Below are positions 36,851 through 46,158 of a stretch of 64,000 nt of DNA, one piece after another. Source of the stretch: Qipengyuania aurantiaca (lineage in GTDB: Bacteria > Pseudomonadota > Alphaproteobacteria > Sphingomonadales > Sphingomonadaceae). The notes below the pieces were generated by a model that saw only the letters and a program-made list of their open reading frames with translations, did no database searches and was not told where the DNA came from. Both the position numbers and the translations under genes were made by a program. Each line of letters starts with the position of its first letter. Position 1 is the first letter of the stretch. The stretch lies in assembly GCF_019711375.1 (NCBI RefSeq), contig NZ_CP081295.1:1488001-1552000 (forward strand), read 5' to 3'.

Positions 36851-36877
36851 CGCGCAAATGCGGCCGGAATTTGCGCG
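36851..36877. repeat. 9-9-9 perfect inverted repeat in the traA/regulator intergenic region
   Basis: Arms CGCGCAAAT (36851-36859) and ATTTGCGCG (36869-36877) flank the spacer GCGGCCGGA. Placed in the middle of the 367-bp divergent region, it could be an operator for the neighbouring HTH protein or a small hairpin. There is no T-run after it, so a terminator is unlikely. Confidence 0.6.
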
Positions 36878-36913
36878 AATCACTGAAGGAAGCCGATTCG
36901 CTCCCTCCTCTAT

Positions 36914-36928
36914 GTTCTCTTAATGTTC
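36914..36928. promoter_or_regulatory. LexA-type box upstream of the HTH regulator
   Basis: Second perfect GTTC-N7-GTTC (spacer TCTTAAT), followed after another 7 bases by TTTC, so the site is nearly a triple repeat. It lies 73-87 bp before the start of the regulator at 37001. Same interpretation and caveat as the box at 36674. Confidence 0.65.
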
Positions 36929-37000
36929 TTTTCGTTTTCCTACAGGCTTCCTTCGCGGTTAGCCGGTGAGTCGATCACCTCCAGAGAAAAGGACTCGTCG

Positions 37001-37492
37001 ATGACCAACATGGCGCTCTTTGCCGAACAACAGGTTCGCGCCGACCTCGCCCGGCTGCTTTTGGCAGCCGTCGAAGCCAGCGGCCGTGCCCGCTGCGACA
37101 TCGCACGCGACGCGCAGATCCATAAGGATGCCCTGCGCCGGGTCCTTGCAGGCGAACGCTCGGCCAGCCTCGGTGAAGCCTTGCGTATTCTCGCGGCGTG
37201 CGGCGTCGCGCCGCACGCACACCTGCTCCTGTTCCTCGTCAGCAGCGGCGATCACGCGATCGCTTGGCTGCAATCGGACCTCGCGCAGTTCCTCGAGGAC
37301 TTTTCCGGCGAACTGCCTTCAGCACTCGAACGAGTCCTCGGCAATCAGGTTCATGACGTGAAGCCGCGTTGGGCCAAGGGTACGGCGCACCGTGTCGCCC
37401 GCCTGCTTTCCGATCACATCGATGAGCTCGAACGCAAGGACGCGCTGCTTGGCGATGTCTTCGCCGGTGCCGAAGGAGGCCATCGTGGGTGA
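37001..37492 (+). CDS. helix-turn-helix regulator of the transfer region
   Basis: 163 aa from the ATG at 37001, chosen over earlier in-frame starts because they have no coding-like sequence and would cover the LexA-type box. The HTH lies near residues 25-55 (ARCDIARDAQIHKDALRRVLAGERSASLGEALRILAACG), XRE-like. The C-terminal half is helical with no recognised domain. It is divergent from traA and overlaps the AlpA-like gene by 8 bases, so the pair probably regulates transfer. Binding sites may be the direct or inverted repeats in the 367-bp upstream region. Confidence 0.75.
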   Translation: MTNMALFAEQQVRADLARLLLAAVEASGRARCDIARDAQIHKDALRRVLAGERSASLGEALRILAACGVAPHAHLLLFLVSSGDHAIAWLQSDLAQFLEDFSGELPSALERVLGNQVHDVKPRWAKGTAHRVARLLSDHIDELERKDALLGDVFAGAEGGHRG

Positions 37493-37700
37493 AGAGATCG
37501 ACAAAGGAGCGACGGAGTCTCGCAGGGTGACGCGGCTAATTCGCTTGCCCGAAGTGCAGCACCGCGTCGGGCTTGGCCGTTCGACGATCTATCGCTGGAT
37601 GAGTGAAGGCAAGTTTCCGAAGCCGGTGCAACTCGGTGGTTATGCGGTCGCATGGGCGGAAGACGAGGTACAGGCCTGGATAGCGACGCGGCTGAAATGA
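37485..37700 (+). CDS. AlpA-family DNA-binding protein
   Basis: 71 aa from a GTG at 37485 with GAAGGAGG five bases upstream. The core RLIRLPEVQHRVGLGRSTIYRWMSEGKFPKPVQLGG ... VAWAEDEVQAWIATR is the MerR-like winged HTH of AlpA/prophage CP4-57 regulators, which activate excision or mobility genes of integrated elements. It suggests the element is, or derives from, an integrative element; no integrase is seen here. Confidence 0.88.
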   Translation: MGEEIDKGATESRRVTRLIRLPEVQHRVGLGRSTIYRWMSEGKFPKPVQLGGYAVAWAEDEVQAWIATRLK

Positions 37701-38002
37701 AGGCGAACAGTCCATTCATGGACGATCTGGATCTGAATCTCGGAATTGCGGAAGCGGACGGGGCTTGGGGTCCTGCGCAGGAATCTTCGCAGACGGATCG
37801 AGACCCGGATAATCCTTATCGAAGCCGACCCCATGTCTTCGCGTGGATTAGGGCAAGGGATCCTGTCCGGACCACCATGGTTGCAGGCAGTTATCGCAAC
37901 AGGCGCCGTCACATCACAATCGTCTTAAGCTCGATGCTTGCTTGCTACTGGCTTGCGGGGAAGCTGGCCTGTCCGGAGCGCACGTTCAACTATGGATCGT
38001 AG
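37697..38002 (+). CDS. hypothetical protein at the tra/metal boundary
   Basis: 101 aa from an ATG that overlaps the AlpA-like stop (ATGA), which is the main support for translation. The N-terminal part is acidic (FMDDLDLNLGIAEADGAWG), the C-terminal part basic with one hydrophobic stretch (HITIVLSSMLACYWLAGKLACPE). I recognise no family. Its last 13 bases overlap the 3' end of the convergent P-type ATPase gene, so the original 3' end may have been lost when the metal-resistance block arrived. Confidence 0.35.
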   Translation: MKANSPFMDDLDLNLGIAEADGAWGPAQESSQTDRDPDNPYRSRPHVFAWIRARDPVRTTMVAGSYRNRRRHITIVLSSMLACYWLAGKLACPERTFNYGS

Positions 38003-39957
38003 CGAAGAAGTCGCAACGCATTGAACACGACGAGAAGCGTCGATCCTTCATGCATTACGACAGCGGGCCCGATCCCAAGCCCGAATATGGTCGCGGGAAC
38101 CAGCAGAGCGACCACGCCCAGGCTGACATAGACGTTCTGGCGGATGATGCTGCGCGATTTGCGAGACAGGCCGACAGCAAAGGGCAGATGGCGCAGATCA
38201 TCCGCCATCAAAGCGACGTCCGCCGTTTCAAGCGCGACGTCGGATCCGGCGGCGCCCATGGCGATGCCGACTGTGGCGCGCGCCATGGCGGGCGCATCAT
38301 TCACTCCGTCGCCGACCATGGCGACCTTTGCTTCCCGGCTGAGCGCCTCGATAGTCGCGACCTTGTCTTCGGGCATGAGGTCGCCGCGCGCCTCGTCCAG
38401 CCCCACCTCGGCGGCGATAGCCTCGGCAACCTTGGCGTGATCGCCCGAGATCATGAGCATCCGTTCAATGCCAAGCTTGCGCAGTTCCTTCAGCGTCTCC
38501 TGCGCGCCGTCGCGCGGCGTATCCATCATCCCGATTACGCCGAGATCGCGTCCGCCGTAGCGCACGGCCATCGTCGTGCGCCCCTCATCGCGCAGCTTCT
38601 CGATGGCGTCGGCTGACGGTGTGCCGAGTGGTTCGAGCCCATCCGCGCCGAACATCTCCGCCTTTCCGATCCATGCCGTCTTCCCTTCGAGCATGGCTTT
38701 CACGCCGCGTCCGGTCAGGCTTTCCAGGCCCTCGGCTTTCCGATCCGCTGGTGCGTCCAGACGCGCCTTGCCATCCCTAACGACCGCTTGCGCCAGCGGA
38801 TGGTCGCTCAGCGCCTCGACCGCCACGGCGACTTGCAGCAACTCACGTTCATCAATGCCCGGGGCCGGGATCACATCGGTTATCCGCGGCTCACCTTCGG
38901 TGAGCGTGCCGGTCTTGTCGAAGGCGATGGCCTTCAGCGTGCCGAGATCTTCCAGCGCTGCACCGCCTTTCACCAGCACGCCGCCACGTGCCGCGCGGGC
39001 AACGCCGGACAGCACGGCACTGGGCGTGGCGATTGCCAGGGCACAGGGACTGGCCGCGACCAGCACGGCCATGGCACGATAGAAACTCTCGCTGAAAGGC
39101 TCGTCAATCACCAGCGGCGCACAGAGCAACAGCGCGGCCAGCAGTAGCACGAGAGGGACAAATATGCGTTCGAACTTGTCGGTCATCCGCTGGGTGGGCG
39201 AGCGTTCGGTTTCCGCTGCAGCCACCAGCGCGGCAACCTTGCTGAGCGTGCTTTCGTTCGATTTACGCGTTACCTCGATTTCCAGCGCGCCGCTGCCATT
39301 GATGGTCCCGGCAAAGGCGCGCGAGACGGCATCGACGGCGCCGGCAGCCGTGCGCGCTGCGGCACGATCCTCAACCGGACGTTTGTCGACCGGAATGCTC
39401 TCGCCGGTCACGGGTGCCTGATTGATGGCAGACTGACCCTTGATGATGAAACCATCGGCAGGCAGGCGCTCGTTGGGACGGACCAGCACGACGTCGCCGA
39501 CGACAAGTTCCTCGACTGCGACATCGACCGGCGATCCGTCGCGCAGCACGGTCGCGCGTTCGGGTGCAAGTTCGGCCAGCGCGTCGATCGCGCGCTTCGC
39601 GCGGCCCATGGCGAAACTTTCCAGCGCATGACCCAGGCTGAACAGGAACAGCAGCAGTGCGCCTTCCGCGAACTCGCCCAGGATCGCCGCCCCCGCCGCC
39701 GCGACGAGCATAAGCGAATCGATCTTGAACTGGCGTGCCCGCGCATTCTCGACTGCTTCGCGAAGCGTGAATAGTCCGCCGAAAAAGTAGGCGGCGACAT
39801 ACCCTGCCAGAGGCACCCAGTGCGGCGCGGTGGGCACCAGCTTCTCTACCGCAAACCCCACCGCCAGCGTGATGCCGGAAAGGATAGCGAAGGCCAGTTC
39901 TACGGGGAGGCCGAAAAGCTTGGCAACCCCATGCGCGTGATCGTGATTGTCAGCCAT
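37990..39957 (-). CDS. czcP: P1B-4-type heavy-metal ATPase (CzcP-like)
   Basis: 655 aa. TM6 carries SPCALAIATPSA (Ser-Pro-Cys near residue 301), phosphorylation site DKTGTLT near 345, SDHPLAQAV, hinge GDGVNDAPA and, near 635, HEGSTLLVVFNALRLL. SPC plus HEG-S/T defines the P1B-4 group, exporters of Co, Zn or Cd. There is no N-terminal metal-binding domain beyond a short His-containing stretch (DNHDHAHG). It is the last gene of the czc operon, 4 bp after czcA, and likely boosts export by moving cytoplasmic metal to the periplasm. The symbol is by similarity in type and context. Confidence 0.88.
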   Translation of the reverse strand: MADNHDHAHGVAKLFGLPVELAFAILSGITLAVGFAVEKLVPTAPHWVPLAGYVAAYFFGGLFTLREAVENARARQFKIDSLMLVAAAGAAILGEFAEGALLLFLFSLGHALESFAMGRAKRAIDALAELAPERATVLRDGSPVDVAVEELVVGDVVLVRPNERLPADGFIIKGQSAINQAPVTGESIPVDKRPVEDRAAARTAAGAVDAVSRAFAGTINGSGALEIEVTRKSNESTLSKVAALVAAAETERSPTQRMTDKFERIFVPLVLLLAALLLCAPLVIDEPFSESFYRAMAVLVAASPCALAIATPSAVLSGVARAARGGVLVKGGAALEDLGTLKAIAFDKTGTLTEGEPRITDVIPAPGIDERELLQVAVAVEALSDHPLAQAVVRDGKARLDAPADRKAEGLESLTGRGVKAMLEGKTAWIGKAEMFGADGLEPLGTPSADAIEKLRDEGRTTMAVRYGGRDLGVIGMMDTPRDGAQETLKELRKLGIERMLMISGDHAKVAEAIAAEVGLDEARGDLMPEDKVATIEALSREAKVAMVGDGVNDAPAMARATVGIAMGAAGSDVALETADVALMADDLRHLPFAVGLSRKSRSIIRQNVYVSLGVVALLVPATIFGLGIGPAVVMHEGSTLLVVFNALRLLRYDP

Positions 39958-39961
39958 ATAT

Positions 39962-42900
39962 TCAGATCTCCCCAGAGGGATATTCGCGGCGTTCGGCGCG
40001 AGTCAGGTTGAGCCGGAGCATCGCTCGCCAATTCTCACGCCATCCGACATCTTGGCCGTTCGCGCGCAGCACCAGCCGGGCAATGGCAGGAAGGACGAAG
40101 AGTGTCAGCGCGGTTGCGGTGATCAATCCGCCGATCACGACAGTGGCGAGCGGACGCTGGACTTCCGCGCCCGTGCCGGTCGCAAGGGCCATCGGCACGA
40201 AGCCGAGCGAGGCCACCAAGGCTGTCATCAGCACCGGTCGCAGCCTTGCCAACGCACCGTCACAGATCGCGTCGTCGAGCGACATTCCCTTGTCGAGGCG
40301 CTGTCGTATCGCGGTCATCATCACGAGGCCATTCAGCACCGCGACACCCGATAGGGCGATGAAGCCCACGGCGGCGGACACCGAGAACGGCATCCCCCGT
40401 AAGGCAAGCGCGAAAACCCCGCCTGCCAGTGCCATCGGGATCGCGCTGAACACCGCCAGCGCTGGCACCCATCCGCCGAGCGCCATGAACAGGAGCAGCA
40501 ATACCAGCGCGAAGCAGACCGGAACGACGAGGGCGAGCCTTGCCTGCGCGGCCTGGAGGTTCTGGTATTGCCCGCCCCATTCGATGAAGGATGCGGCCGG
40601 CAGTTCGACGCTTTCGAAGACGCCTGCCCGGGCCTCCTCGACAAAGGACCCGAGATCGCGTTCGCGCACGTTCGCCGACACGATCACCAGTCGGCGACCC
40701 TGCTCCCGGCGAACCTCGGCGAGACCATCTACCACTTGGAAATCCGCCAGCGTGCGAAGCGGGACCGTGACCCCGCTTTCGAGGACTATGGGCAGAGCGC
40801 CGAGCTGATCGAAATCGTCCCGGGTCGCATCGGCAAGCCGCACGACGACATCGAACCGGCGGTCACCCTCGAACACCAGCCCGGCGGGGCGGCCGCCCAG
40901 CGCGATGGCCACGGACTGCGCGACCTCCTCCACGGTCAGACCATAGCGGGCGATCGTCGGTCGATCGAAGGCGATGTCGAGCGTGGGGAAGCCGGTGACC
41001 TGCTGGACCTTGACGTCGGCAGCACCCTCGACGCCGCGAAGCACCCCGGCCACTTCTCCGGCTGACCGGGTCAGCGCCGTGAGGTCGTCTCCGTAGAGCT
41101 TGACCGCTACGTCGCCGCGAACACCCGCGATCAGCTCGTTGAAGCGCAGTTCGATGGGTTGGCTGAACTCGTAGAGGTTGCCGACCAGACCGCTGAGCGA
41201 TTCCTCCATCTCGGCGACGAGTTCGTCCTTCGACAGGTCGGGATCGGGCCACTCTTCGCGCGGCTTCAGGATGACGTAGGCATCGGACGCGTTCGGCGGC
41301 ATCGGATCGCTCGCGACCTCGGCCGTGCCGGTGCGCGAGAAAACCAGTTCTACTTGTGGGAAAGCCTCGAGCTTGTCCTCCACCTGTCTCTGCATGGCGA
41401 GCGAGCGTTCGAGCGAGGTCGACGGTATCCGCAGCGACTGAACCGCGATGTCCCGCTCGTCGAGCTGCGGCGTGAACTCGCTGCCGAGAAAGGTAAACAT
41501 GAAGGCTGCTACGGCAAACATCCCGGCACCCGCCCCGATCACCGGCCATGGGCGTGCGATGGCACGTCGCAGGGCCGGGCCATAGCGTTCCTTCGCGATC
41601 CGGACCGGCTTGACCTCCTTCTCGGTCAGCTTGCGATTGAGGAGCACCGCGATCATCGCCGGGACAAAGGTCAGCGACAGCACGAAGGCGGAGGCGAGCG
41701 CCAGCATGACCGTGATGGCCATGGGCGAGAACGTCTTGCCCTCGACACCGGTGAAGGTGAGAAGCGGCGCATAGACCAAGAGGATGATCGCCTGGCCGTA
41801 GACGGTCGGCCTGATCATCTCCTGTGCCGCCAGCCGCGTCTCGGTCAGCCGCTCGCCGAGGCTGAGCAGTCTGCCTTCGTGGTGCTGCCTCGCAGCGAGC
41901 CGCGCGACGCTGTTCTCGACGATGATAACTGCGCCATCGACGATTAGGCCGAAGTCCAGTGCCCCGAGGCTCATCAGGTTGCCCGAGACACCAAGCCTGT
42001 TCATTCCCACCGCTGCCATCAGCATGGATATCGGAATGACCAATGCGGCGATGATCGCTGCCCGGATATTGCCGAGCATCAGGAACAGGACTGCGATCAC
42101 CAGAAGCGCGCCCTCGACGAGGTTCTTCTCGACCGTGGCGATGGTCGCATCGACCAGCGACGAGCGGTTGTAGACGATCTCGGCGACCACTCCGGCAGGG
42201 AGCGAGGCGCGGACTTCTTCCAGTCGCTCGGCCGAGGCGGCAGCCACGGTGCGGCTGTTCTCGCCGCTGCGCATCAGGACCGTGCCAACGACCGCTTCCT
42301 CGCCGTTGAGCGAGGCAGCGCCGGTTCTGAGGTCGCCGCCGATGCGAACCGAGGCGACATCTCCGATCCGGATAGGAACGCCCTCGCGGGTCGCGACCAC
42401 TGCCTGTTCGATGTCCTGTGTGCCCCCAAGCCGCGCATCGACGCGGACGAGCAGAGCCTCCCCTGCACGATCGACGAAGTTTGCGCCTTCGGCGAGGTTC
42501 GCCGCTTCCAGAGCATCGATCAGGGAGTCGAACGACAGACCGTAGCCGGTCAGACGGGCAGGATCGGGCTGGACGAGGAACTGCTTCTCGTAGCCACCGA
42601 TCGAGTCCACGCCCGCCACCCCGTCGATGGAGCGCATGAGCGGAGCCACCACCCAGTCCTGCACCGTGCGAAGATAGGCTGCCTTGGCGACCTCGGTGTC
42701 GAGGCGCTCGCCGCGTTCGGTGATGAAGCTCCCGTCCGCCTGCCAGCCGGTTCGACCACCCTTGGGCGCATCGCGACCTCCCGGATACACGTATTCGATC
42801 GTATACATGAGCACTTCGCCCAGGCCCGTCGAGATCGGCCCCATCGTAGGCTCGGCGCCTTCCGGCAGCGAGGCGCCGATCGGGGCGAGCCGTTCGTTCA

Positions 42901-43297
42901 CCTGGCTGCGTGCAAAGTAGATATCGGTGCCTTCTTCGAAGATCGCCGTGACCTGGCTGAAGCCGTTGCGCGAGATCGAGCGGGTCATCTCGAGCCCCTC
43001 GATCCCGGCAAGCCCGGTCTCGATGGGAAATGTCACCTGCGTCTCCACCTGCGACGGGGAGAGCGCGGGCGCGCTGGTGTTGATCTGCACCTGCGTGTTG
43101 GTGATGTCCGGCACCGCATCGATCGGCAGGCGCAAAAGGTTCATGGCGCCGTAGATCGCGGCGAAGACGGTCAGGACGATGACCGCCCAGCGGAACCGCA
43201 CGGCGATGTCGAGGATGGCCCCGATCAAACCGTGGCGATGGCTGGCCGAACCGGTGTGGTTTCCCACCTCGGGCGTGGGCCGTGTCTCAGTGACCAT
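39962..43297 (-). CDS. czcA: heavy-metal RND efflux pump CzcA
   Basis: 1111 aa, standard for an HME-RND inner-membrane pump. TM4 has ALDFGLIVDGAVIIVEN (near residues 443-460), the DFGx3DGAx3EN signature of divalent-cation (Co/Zn/Cd) pumps rather than monovalent (Cu/Ag) CusA. N-terminal AIYGAMNLLRLPIDAVPDITNTQVQI and the porter domains follow the family. Exports metal ions from periplasm/cytoplasm through CzcBC. Overlaps czcB by 11 bases. Confidence 0.93.
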   Translation of the reverse strand: MVTETRPTPEVGNHTGSASHRHGLIGAILDIAVRFRWAVIVLTVFAAIYGAMNLLRLPIDAVPDITNTQVQINTSAPALSPSQVETQVTFPIETGLAGIEGLEMTRSISRNGFSQVTAIFEEGTDIYFARSQVNERLAPIGASLPEGAEPTMGPISTGLGEVLMYTIEYVYPGGRDAPKGGRTGWQADGSFITERGERLDTEVAKAAYLRTVQDWVVAPLMRSIDGVAGVDSIGGYEKQFLVQPDPARLTGYGLSFDSLIDALEAANLAEGANFVDRAGEALLVRVDARLGGTQDIEQAVVATREGVPIRIGDVASVRIGGDLRTGAASLNGEEAVVGTVLMRSGENSRTVAAASAERLEEVRASLPAGVVAEIVYNRSSLVDATIATVEKNLVEGALLVIAVLFLMLGNIRAAIIAALVIPISMLMAAVGMNRLGVSGNLMSLGALDFGLIVDGAVIIVENSVARLAARQHHEGRLLSLGERLTETRLAAQEMIRPTVYGQAIILLVYAPLLTFTGVEGKTFSPMAITVMLALASAFVLSLTFVPAMIAVLLNRKLTEKEVKPVRIAKERYGPALRRAIARPWPVIGAGAGMFAVAAFMFTFLGSEFTPQLDERDIAVQSLRIPSTSLERSLAMQRQVEDKLEAFPQVELVFSRTGTAEVASDPMPPNASDAYVILKPREEWPDPDLSKDELVAEMEESLSGLVGNLYEFSQPIELRFNELIAGVRGDVAVKLYGDDLTALTRSAGEVAGVLRGVEGAADVKVQQVTGFPTLDIAFDRPTIARYGLTVEEVAQSVAIALGGRPAGLVFEGDRRFDVVVRLADATRDDFDQLGALPIVLESGVTVPLRTLADFQVVDGLAEVRREQGRRLVIVSANVRERDLGSFVEEARAGVFESVELPAASFIEWGGQYQNLQAAQARLALVVPVCFALVLLLLFMALGGWVPALAVFSAIPMALAGGVFALALRGMPFSVSAAVGFIALSGVAVLNGLVMMTAIRQRLDKGMSLDDAICDGALARLRPVLMTALVASLGFVPMALATGTGAEVQRPLATVVIGGLITATALTLFVLPAIARLVLRANGQDVGWRENWRAMLRLNLTRAERREYPSGEI

Positions 43298-44447
43298 GTT
43301 CGGCGCCCTCCTTCCCGAGTTCGGCCTTGAGCAGGAAGGCGTTGGCGACAGCGATCCGCCATCCCTCCTGGAGGCCGGAGAGAATTGTCACCATGCCCGC
43401 AGACCGAGTTCCGACTTGGACCTCGCGGGCCTGGAACCCGGTCTTCGTCCGGACAAAAACGACATCGCGCCCCTCCACCACCTGGATAGCGTCCTCCGGC
43501 ACCGCGATGCGGTCGCGGTCGATCTCACCCGAAGGTCTGATCCGCGCCTGGAGAAACGCGCCCGGCTGAAGGCCAGGAATACCGCGCGACAACGACAGGA
43601 CCGCAGTGGCACTGCGGCTTTCCGGATCGAGAGAAGGCGTGACCGAACGCACCCGGGCGCCAATTTCGCGGCCATCGCCGACGACCAGCACGGCCTCGTC
43701 ACCAGGCTGGATGCGGGAGGCTTCAGCGGAAGGGAGCGCCACCTCGATCTGAAGCCCGTTCGGATCGACCACGCTGTAAAGCTCCTCGCCGGCGTTCACG
43801 AAGGCTCCGAGCACAATGGGTGCCGCGGTGATTCTGCCGGCCAGAGGAGAGGTGACTGCCAGCGATCGCCCATCACCGCTGACACCGGCTGCTGCTACTG
43901 CCGCCTGCGCCCGTTGCAATTCCGAACGCGCTACGCTGAGATTGGCCTGCGCGGCTTCCAGATCCTGGCGGGCGGTGACGTTTGCTTCGAACAACCGCCG
44001 TTCGCGTTCGTAGGCGGCCGACAGCTCGGTCACCCGGGCCCGTGCCGCGCTGAGTTGCGAGGCAAGCGCGGCGGCATCCGCGCTCTCGATGCGCGCTACG
44101 GTCTCGCCGCGTGCAACATAGTCGCCCAGCGTCTTTCCCACCGAGCGAACGACGCCAGAAGCACGGGCGTCGATCCGCGCGGAAGCGCTGGGGCTTGCAG
44201 CGACAGTCGCCGGGAAGACGAGCTCGACAGCGGCGCCAGACCGCACGGCGGTCAGCTGTATCCCGGCCTCGCTGATCTGCTCCTCGCTCAGCGTGACCAC
44301 CCCCTCGGGTGTCTCAGCCTCCACTTCCTCCTGCGCATGGTCGTCGACTTTGGCGGTCGGCCAGAAGATCAGCGTCAGCGCGCCGATCGCGATTACGATA
44401 CCGACGAGGATCGCCAGATTTCTGCGTGTCATTGATGTATCTTTCAT
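43287..44447 (-). CDS. czcB: RND periplasmic adaptor CzcB
   Basis: 386 aa. N-terminal membrane anchor (LAILVGIVIAIGALTLIFW), then the acidic stretch, a coiled-coil hairpin (SADAAALASQLSAARARVTELS to LSVARSELQRAQAAVAAAG) flanked by lipoyl-like halves (SGVVRSVGKTLGDYVARGETVARIES; SPLAGRITAAPIVLGAFVNAGEEL) and a beta-barrel. Links CzcA to CzcC. Four-base overlap with czcC. Confidence 0.92.
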   Translation of the reverse strand: MKDTSMTRRNLAILVGIVIAIGALTLIFWPTAKVDDHAQEEVEAETPEGVVTLSEEQISEAGIQLTAVRSGAAVELVFPATVAASPSASARIDARASGVVRSVGKTLGDYVARGETVARIESADAAALASQLSAARARVTELSAAYERERRLFEANVTARQDLEAAQANLSVARSELQRAQAAVAAAGVSGDGRSLAVTSPLAGRITAAPIVLGAFVNAGEELYSVVDPNGLQIEVALPSAEASRIQPGDEAVLVVGDGREIGARVRSVTPSLDPESRSATAVLSLSRGIPGLQPGAFLQARIRPSGEIDRDRIAVPEDAIQVVEGRDVVFVRTKTGFQAREVQVGTRSAGMVTILSGLQEGWRIAVANAFLLKAELGKEGAEHGH

Positions 44448-45697
44448 TGTGCGGCCAGCCCGATCAGTTCGGCTGCGGCCAGCCCCCTCTGTTCGCGGGC
44501 TGCGATAAGCGCCTCGCGGATCGTGTCGCGCGCCTCGGCGGCAGCTAGAACTTCGATCAGGGGGAAACGTCCGTTGCGATATCCGATGCTCACGAGGCGT
44601 AGCGCCTCCTCCGCCTGCGGGAGCGATGTCCGCGACAGGGTCTCGACGCGCGCTTCGGCACCAAGATACCTCGCCCGGGCGGTGGCGACCGTCTGCTCGT
44701 AGTCCGCGAGGGCTACGGCTTCGCGAGCGTTCGCTGCCCGCAACCGAGCCTCGGCAGCCGCAACGTTACCCTGGTTGCGATCCCGAAAGGGAAGCGGGAT
44801 CGAAACACCGACGAGGAAGGCGTTATCGCCGCTTTCCCCGAAGCGCCGCACGCCCGCGGAGACTGTCGGATCGGGAATACGCAGACTTCGCTGCCGCTCG
44901 ATTTCCGCCGCAGCAGCCGTGCTATCGGCACGCGCAACCCTGTAGGTCAGGCTATCGGCCGCCCCGGCCATAAGTGAGGCGGGCGGGAGGATATCCGGAA
45001 AATCCGCCGGAACGAAGGGCGCTTCACTGCCCGCCCATAGAGCGGCAAGCGCAATCCGGGCCGACAGGCTCTCCGCCTCGGCCTCGACGAGATGCGCGCG
45101 CGCTTCGGCGAGGGCTGCATCCGCTCTCAGCGCGCGCAGAGGCGGCTCGCGGCCGACCTCCACAAGGACACCGGCGATGCGCGCCAGTTCTTCATTGCGC
45201 GCGACCACATCCTGCGCAAGTTCGACCCGGGCAGCAGCGGCAGCAGCCCTGAGGTATCGTTCGCGCACTAATTGTCCGAGTTCCACCGTGGTCAGATCGG
45301 CCCTGAGGGCTGCGAGTTCCGCCTGGGCTTCAGCCGCACCGACACGGGCGGAACGTTTGCCGCCGAGTTCGAGACGCTGGCCTACAGAGAGGGTATACTC
45401 GGTCGCCTGAAGGCCGGAAAAAGCCCCGCTGCCAGCGAGGTTCTCGACCTCGAAGGACACTTCGGGATTAGGCCGGAGACGGGCCTGATCGACAAGCGCC
45501 GCTGCCGCCTCGGATTCCGCGCGGGGTCCCACGAGGCGAGGGTTGGTGGCGGGGGTATCGGTCTCAATGGCAACCCCGCTGAGCTCGAGGGCGTCGTCGA
45601 GCGTGACGACACGCTGGGCCTGCGCGCTGGCAGATCCCGTGGACAGGGCGAGTATCAGTCCCCAGACGGGGACTGCTCGCCACGATATGGCGGACAT
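44444..45697 (-). CDS. czcC: outer-membrane efflux protein CzcC (TolC family)
   Basis: 417 aa with a signal peptide (MSAISWRAVPVWGLILALSTGSASAQ) and two helical repeats of the TolC fold (AALVDQARLRPNPEVSFEVENL and AEARLRAANAREAVALADYEQTV). YTLSVGQRLELGGKRSARVG is the characteristic CzcC motif. Forms the outer-membrane exit of the CzcCBA pump. Confidence 0.92.
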   Translation of the reverse strand: MSAISWRAVPVWGLILALSTGSASAQAQRVVTLDDALELSGVAIETDTPATNPRLVGPRAESEAAAALVDQARLRPNPEVSFEVENLAGSGAFSGLQATEYTLSVGQRLELGGKRSARVGAAEAQAELAALRADLTTVELGQLVRERYLRAAAAAARVELAQDVVARNEELARIAGVLVEVGREPPLRALRADAALAEARAHLVEAEAESLSARIALAALWAGSEAPFVPADFPDILPPASLMAGAADSLTYRVARADSTAAAAEIERQRSLRIPDPTVSAGVRRFGESGDNAFLVGVSIPLPFRDRNQGNVAAAEARLRAANAREAVALADYEQTVATARARYLGAEARVETLSRTSLPQAEEALRLVSIGYRNGRFPLIEVLAAAEARDTIREALIAAREQRGLAAAELIGLAAQ

Positions 45698-45762
45698 GAA
45701 TGACTATTCCTCTGCTGACGTTCAGTTCGGCGTCGGATCACTGGTCCGACGCGCGGCGAACG

Positions 45763-46101
45763 TCAGGCTCGAGGAGGGGGTGTGGCCAGTTCTGCCAAGC
45801 CAGAAGCGGACCAGGGTTGGTCGGCCGCCCGGAGCACCGCTACAACCTTGCCGAGCACAGCAGGTTTTGACGATTGGCCCACGGCCTGCGATGCGTGATG
45901 GCAATGGCCATGCGCACAGGTACCGTGCTTCTCCGGACCCGTGTCGTCATTGCCCGGCTCGTCATGCTGCTCAAGCTGAGATGCGACCGGAGTCTCTCCC
46001 GCGCATTCGGCCGCTTCCGCCACCGGAGTCCACAGGACACCGAATGCGGTGCACAGCGTGATCAGCTGCAGCAAGAAGGAGCGGGCGAAGAGCCGGGTCA
46101 T
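45763..46101 (-). CDS. small His/Cys-rich periplasmic protein
   Basis: 112 aa with a signal peptide (LFARSFLLQLITLCTAFGVLWTPVAEAAECA). The mature part has a His/Cys cluster GTCAHGHCHHASQ around residues 61-75, likely metal-binding. It is the first gene of the czc operon, 65 bp upstream of czcC, a place often filled by short putative metal-binding proteins. Role as a sensor or scavenger is inference. Confidence 0.75.
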   Translation of the reverse strand: MTRLFARSFLLQLITLCTAFGVLWTPVAEAAECAGETPVASQLEQHDEPGNDDTGPEKHGTCAHGHCHHASQAVGQSSKPAVLGKVVAVLRAADQPWSASGLAELATPPPRA

Positions 46102-46158
46102 CGCGTGTCCGATACCAGCGCGAACTCCACTACGGAAGAACTATTTTGAACGAGGAAA

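Noticed and set aside
37001..37492. Longer start of the HTH gene at 36923
   Set aside because: The extra 26 codons translate to sequence overlapping the GTTC box region and look non-coding.
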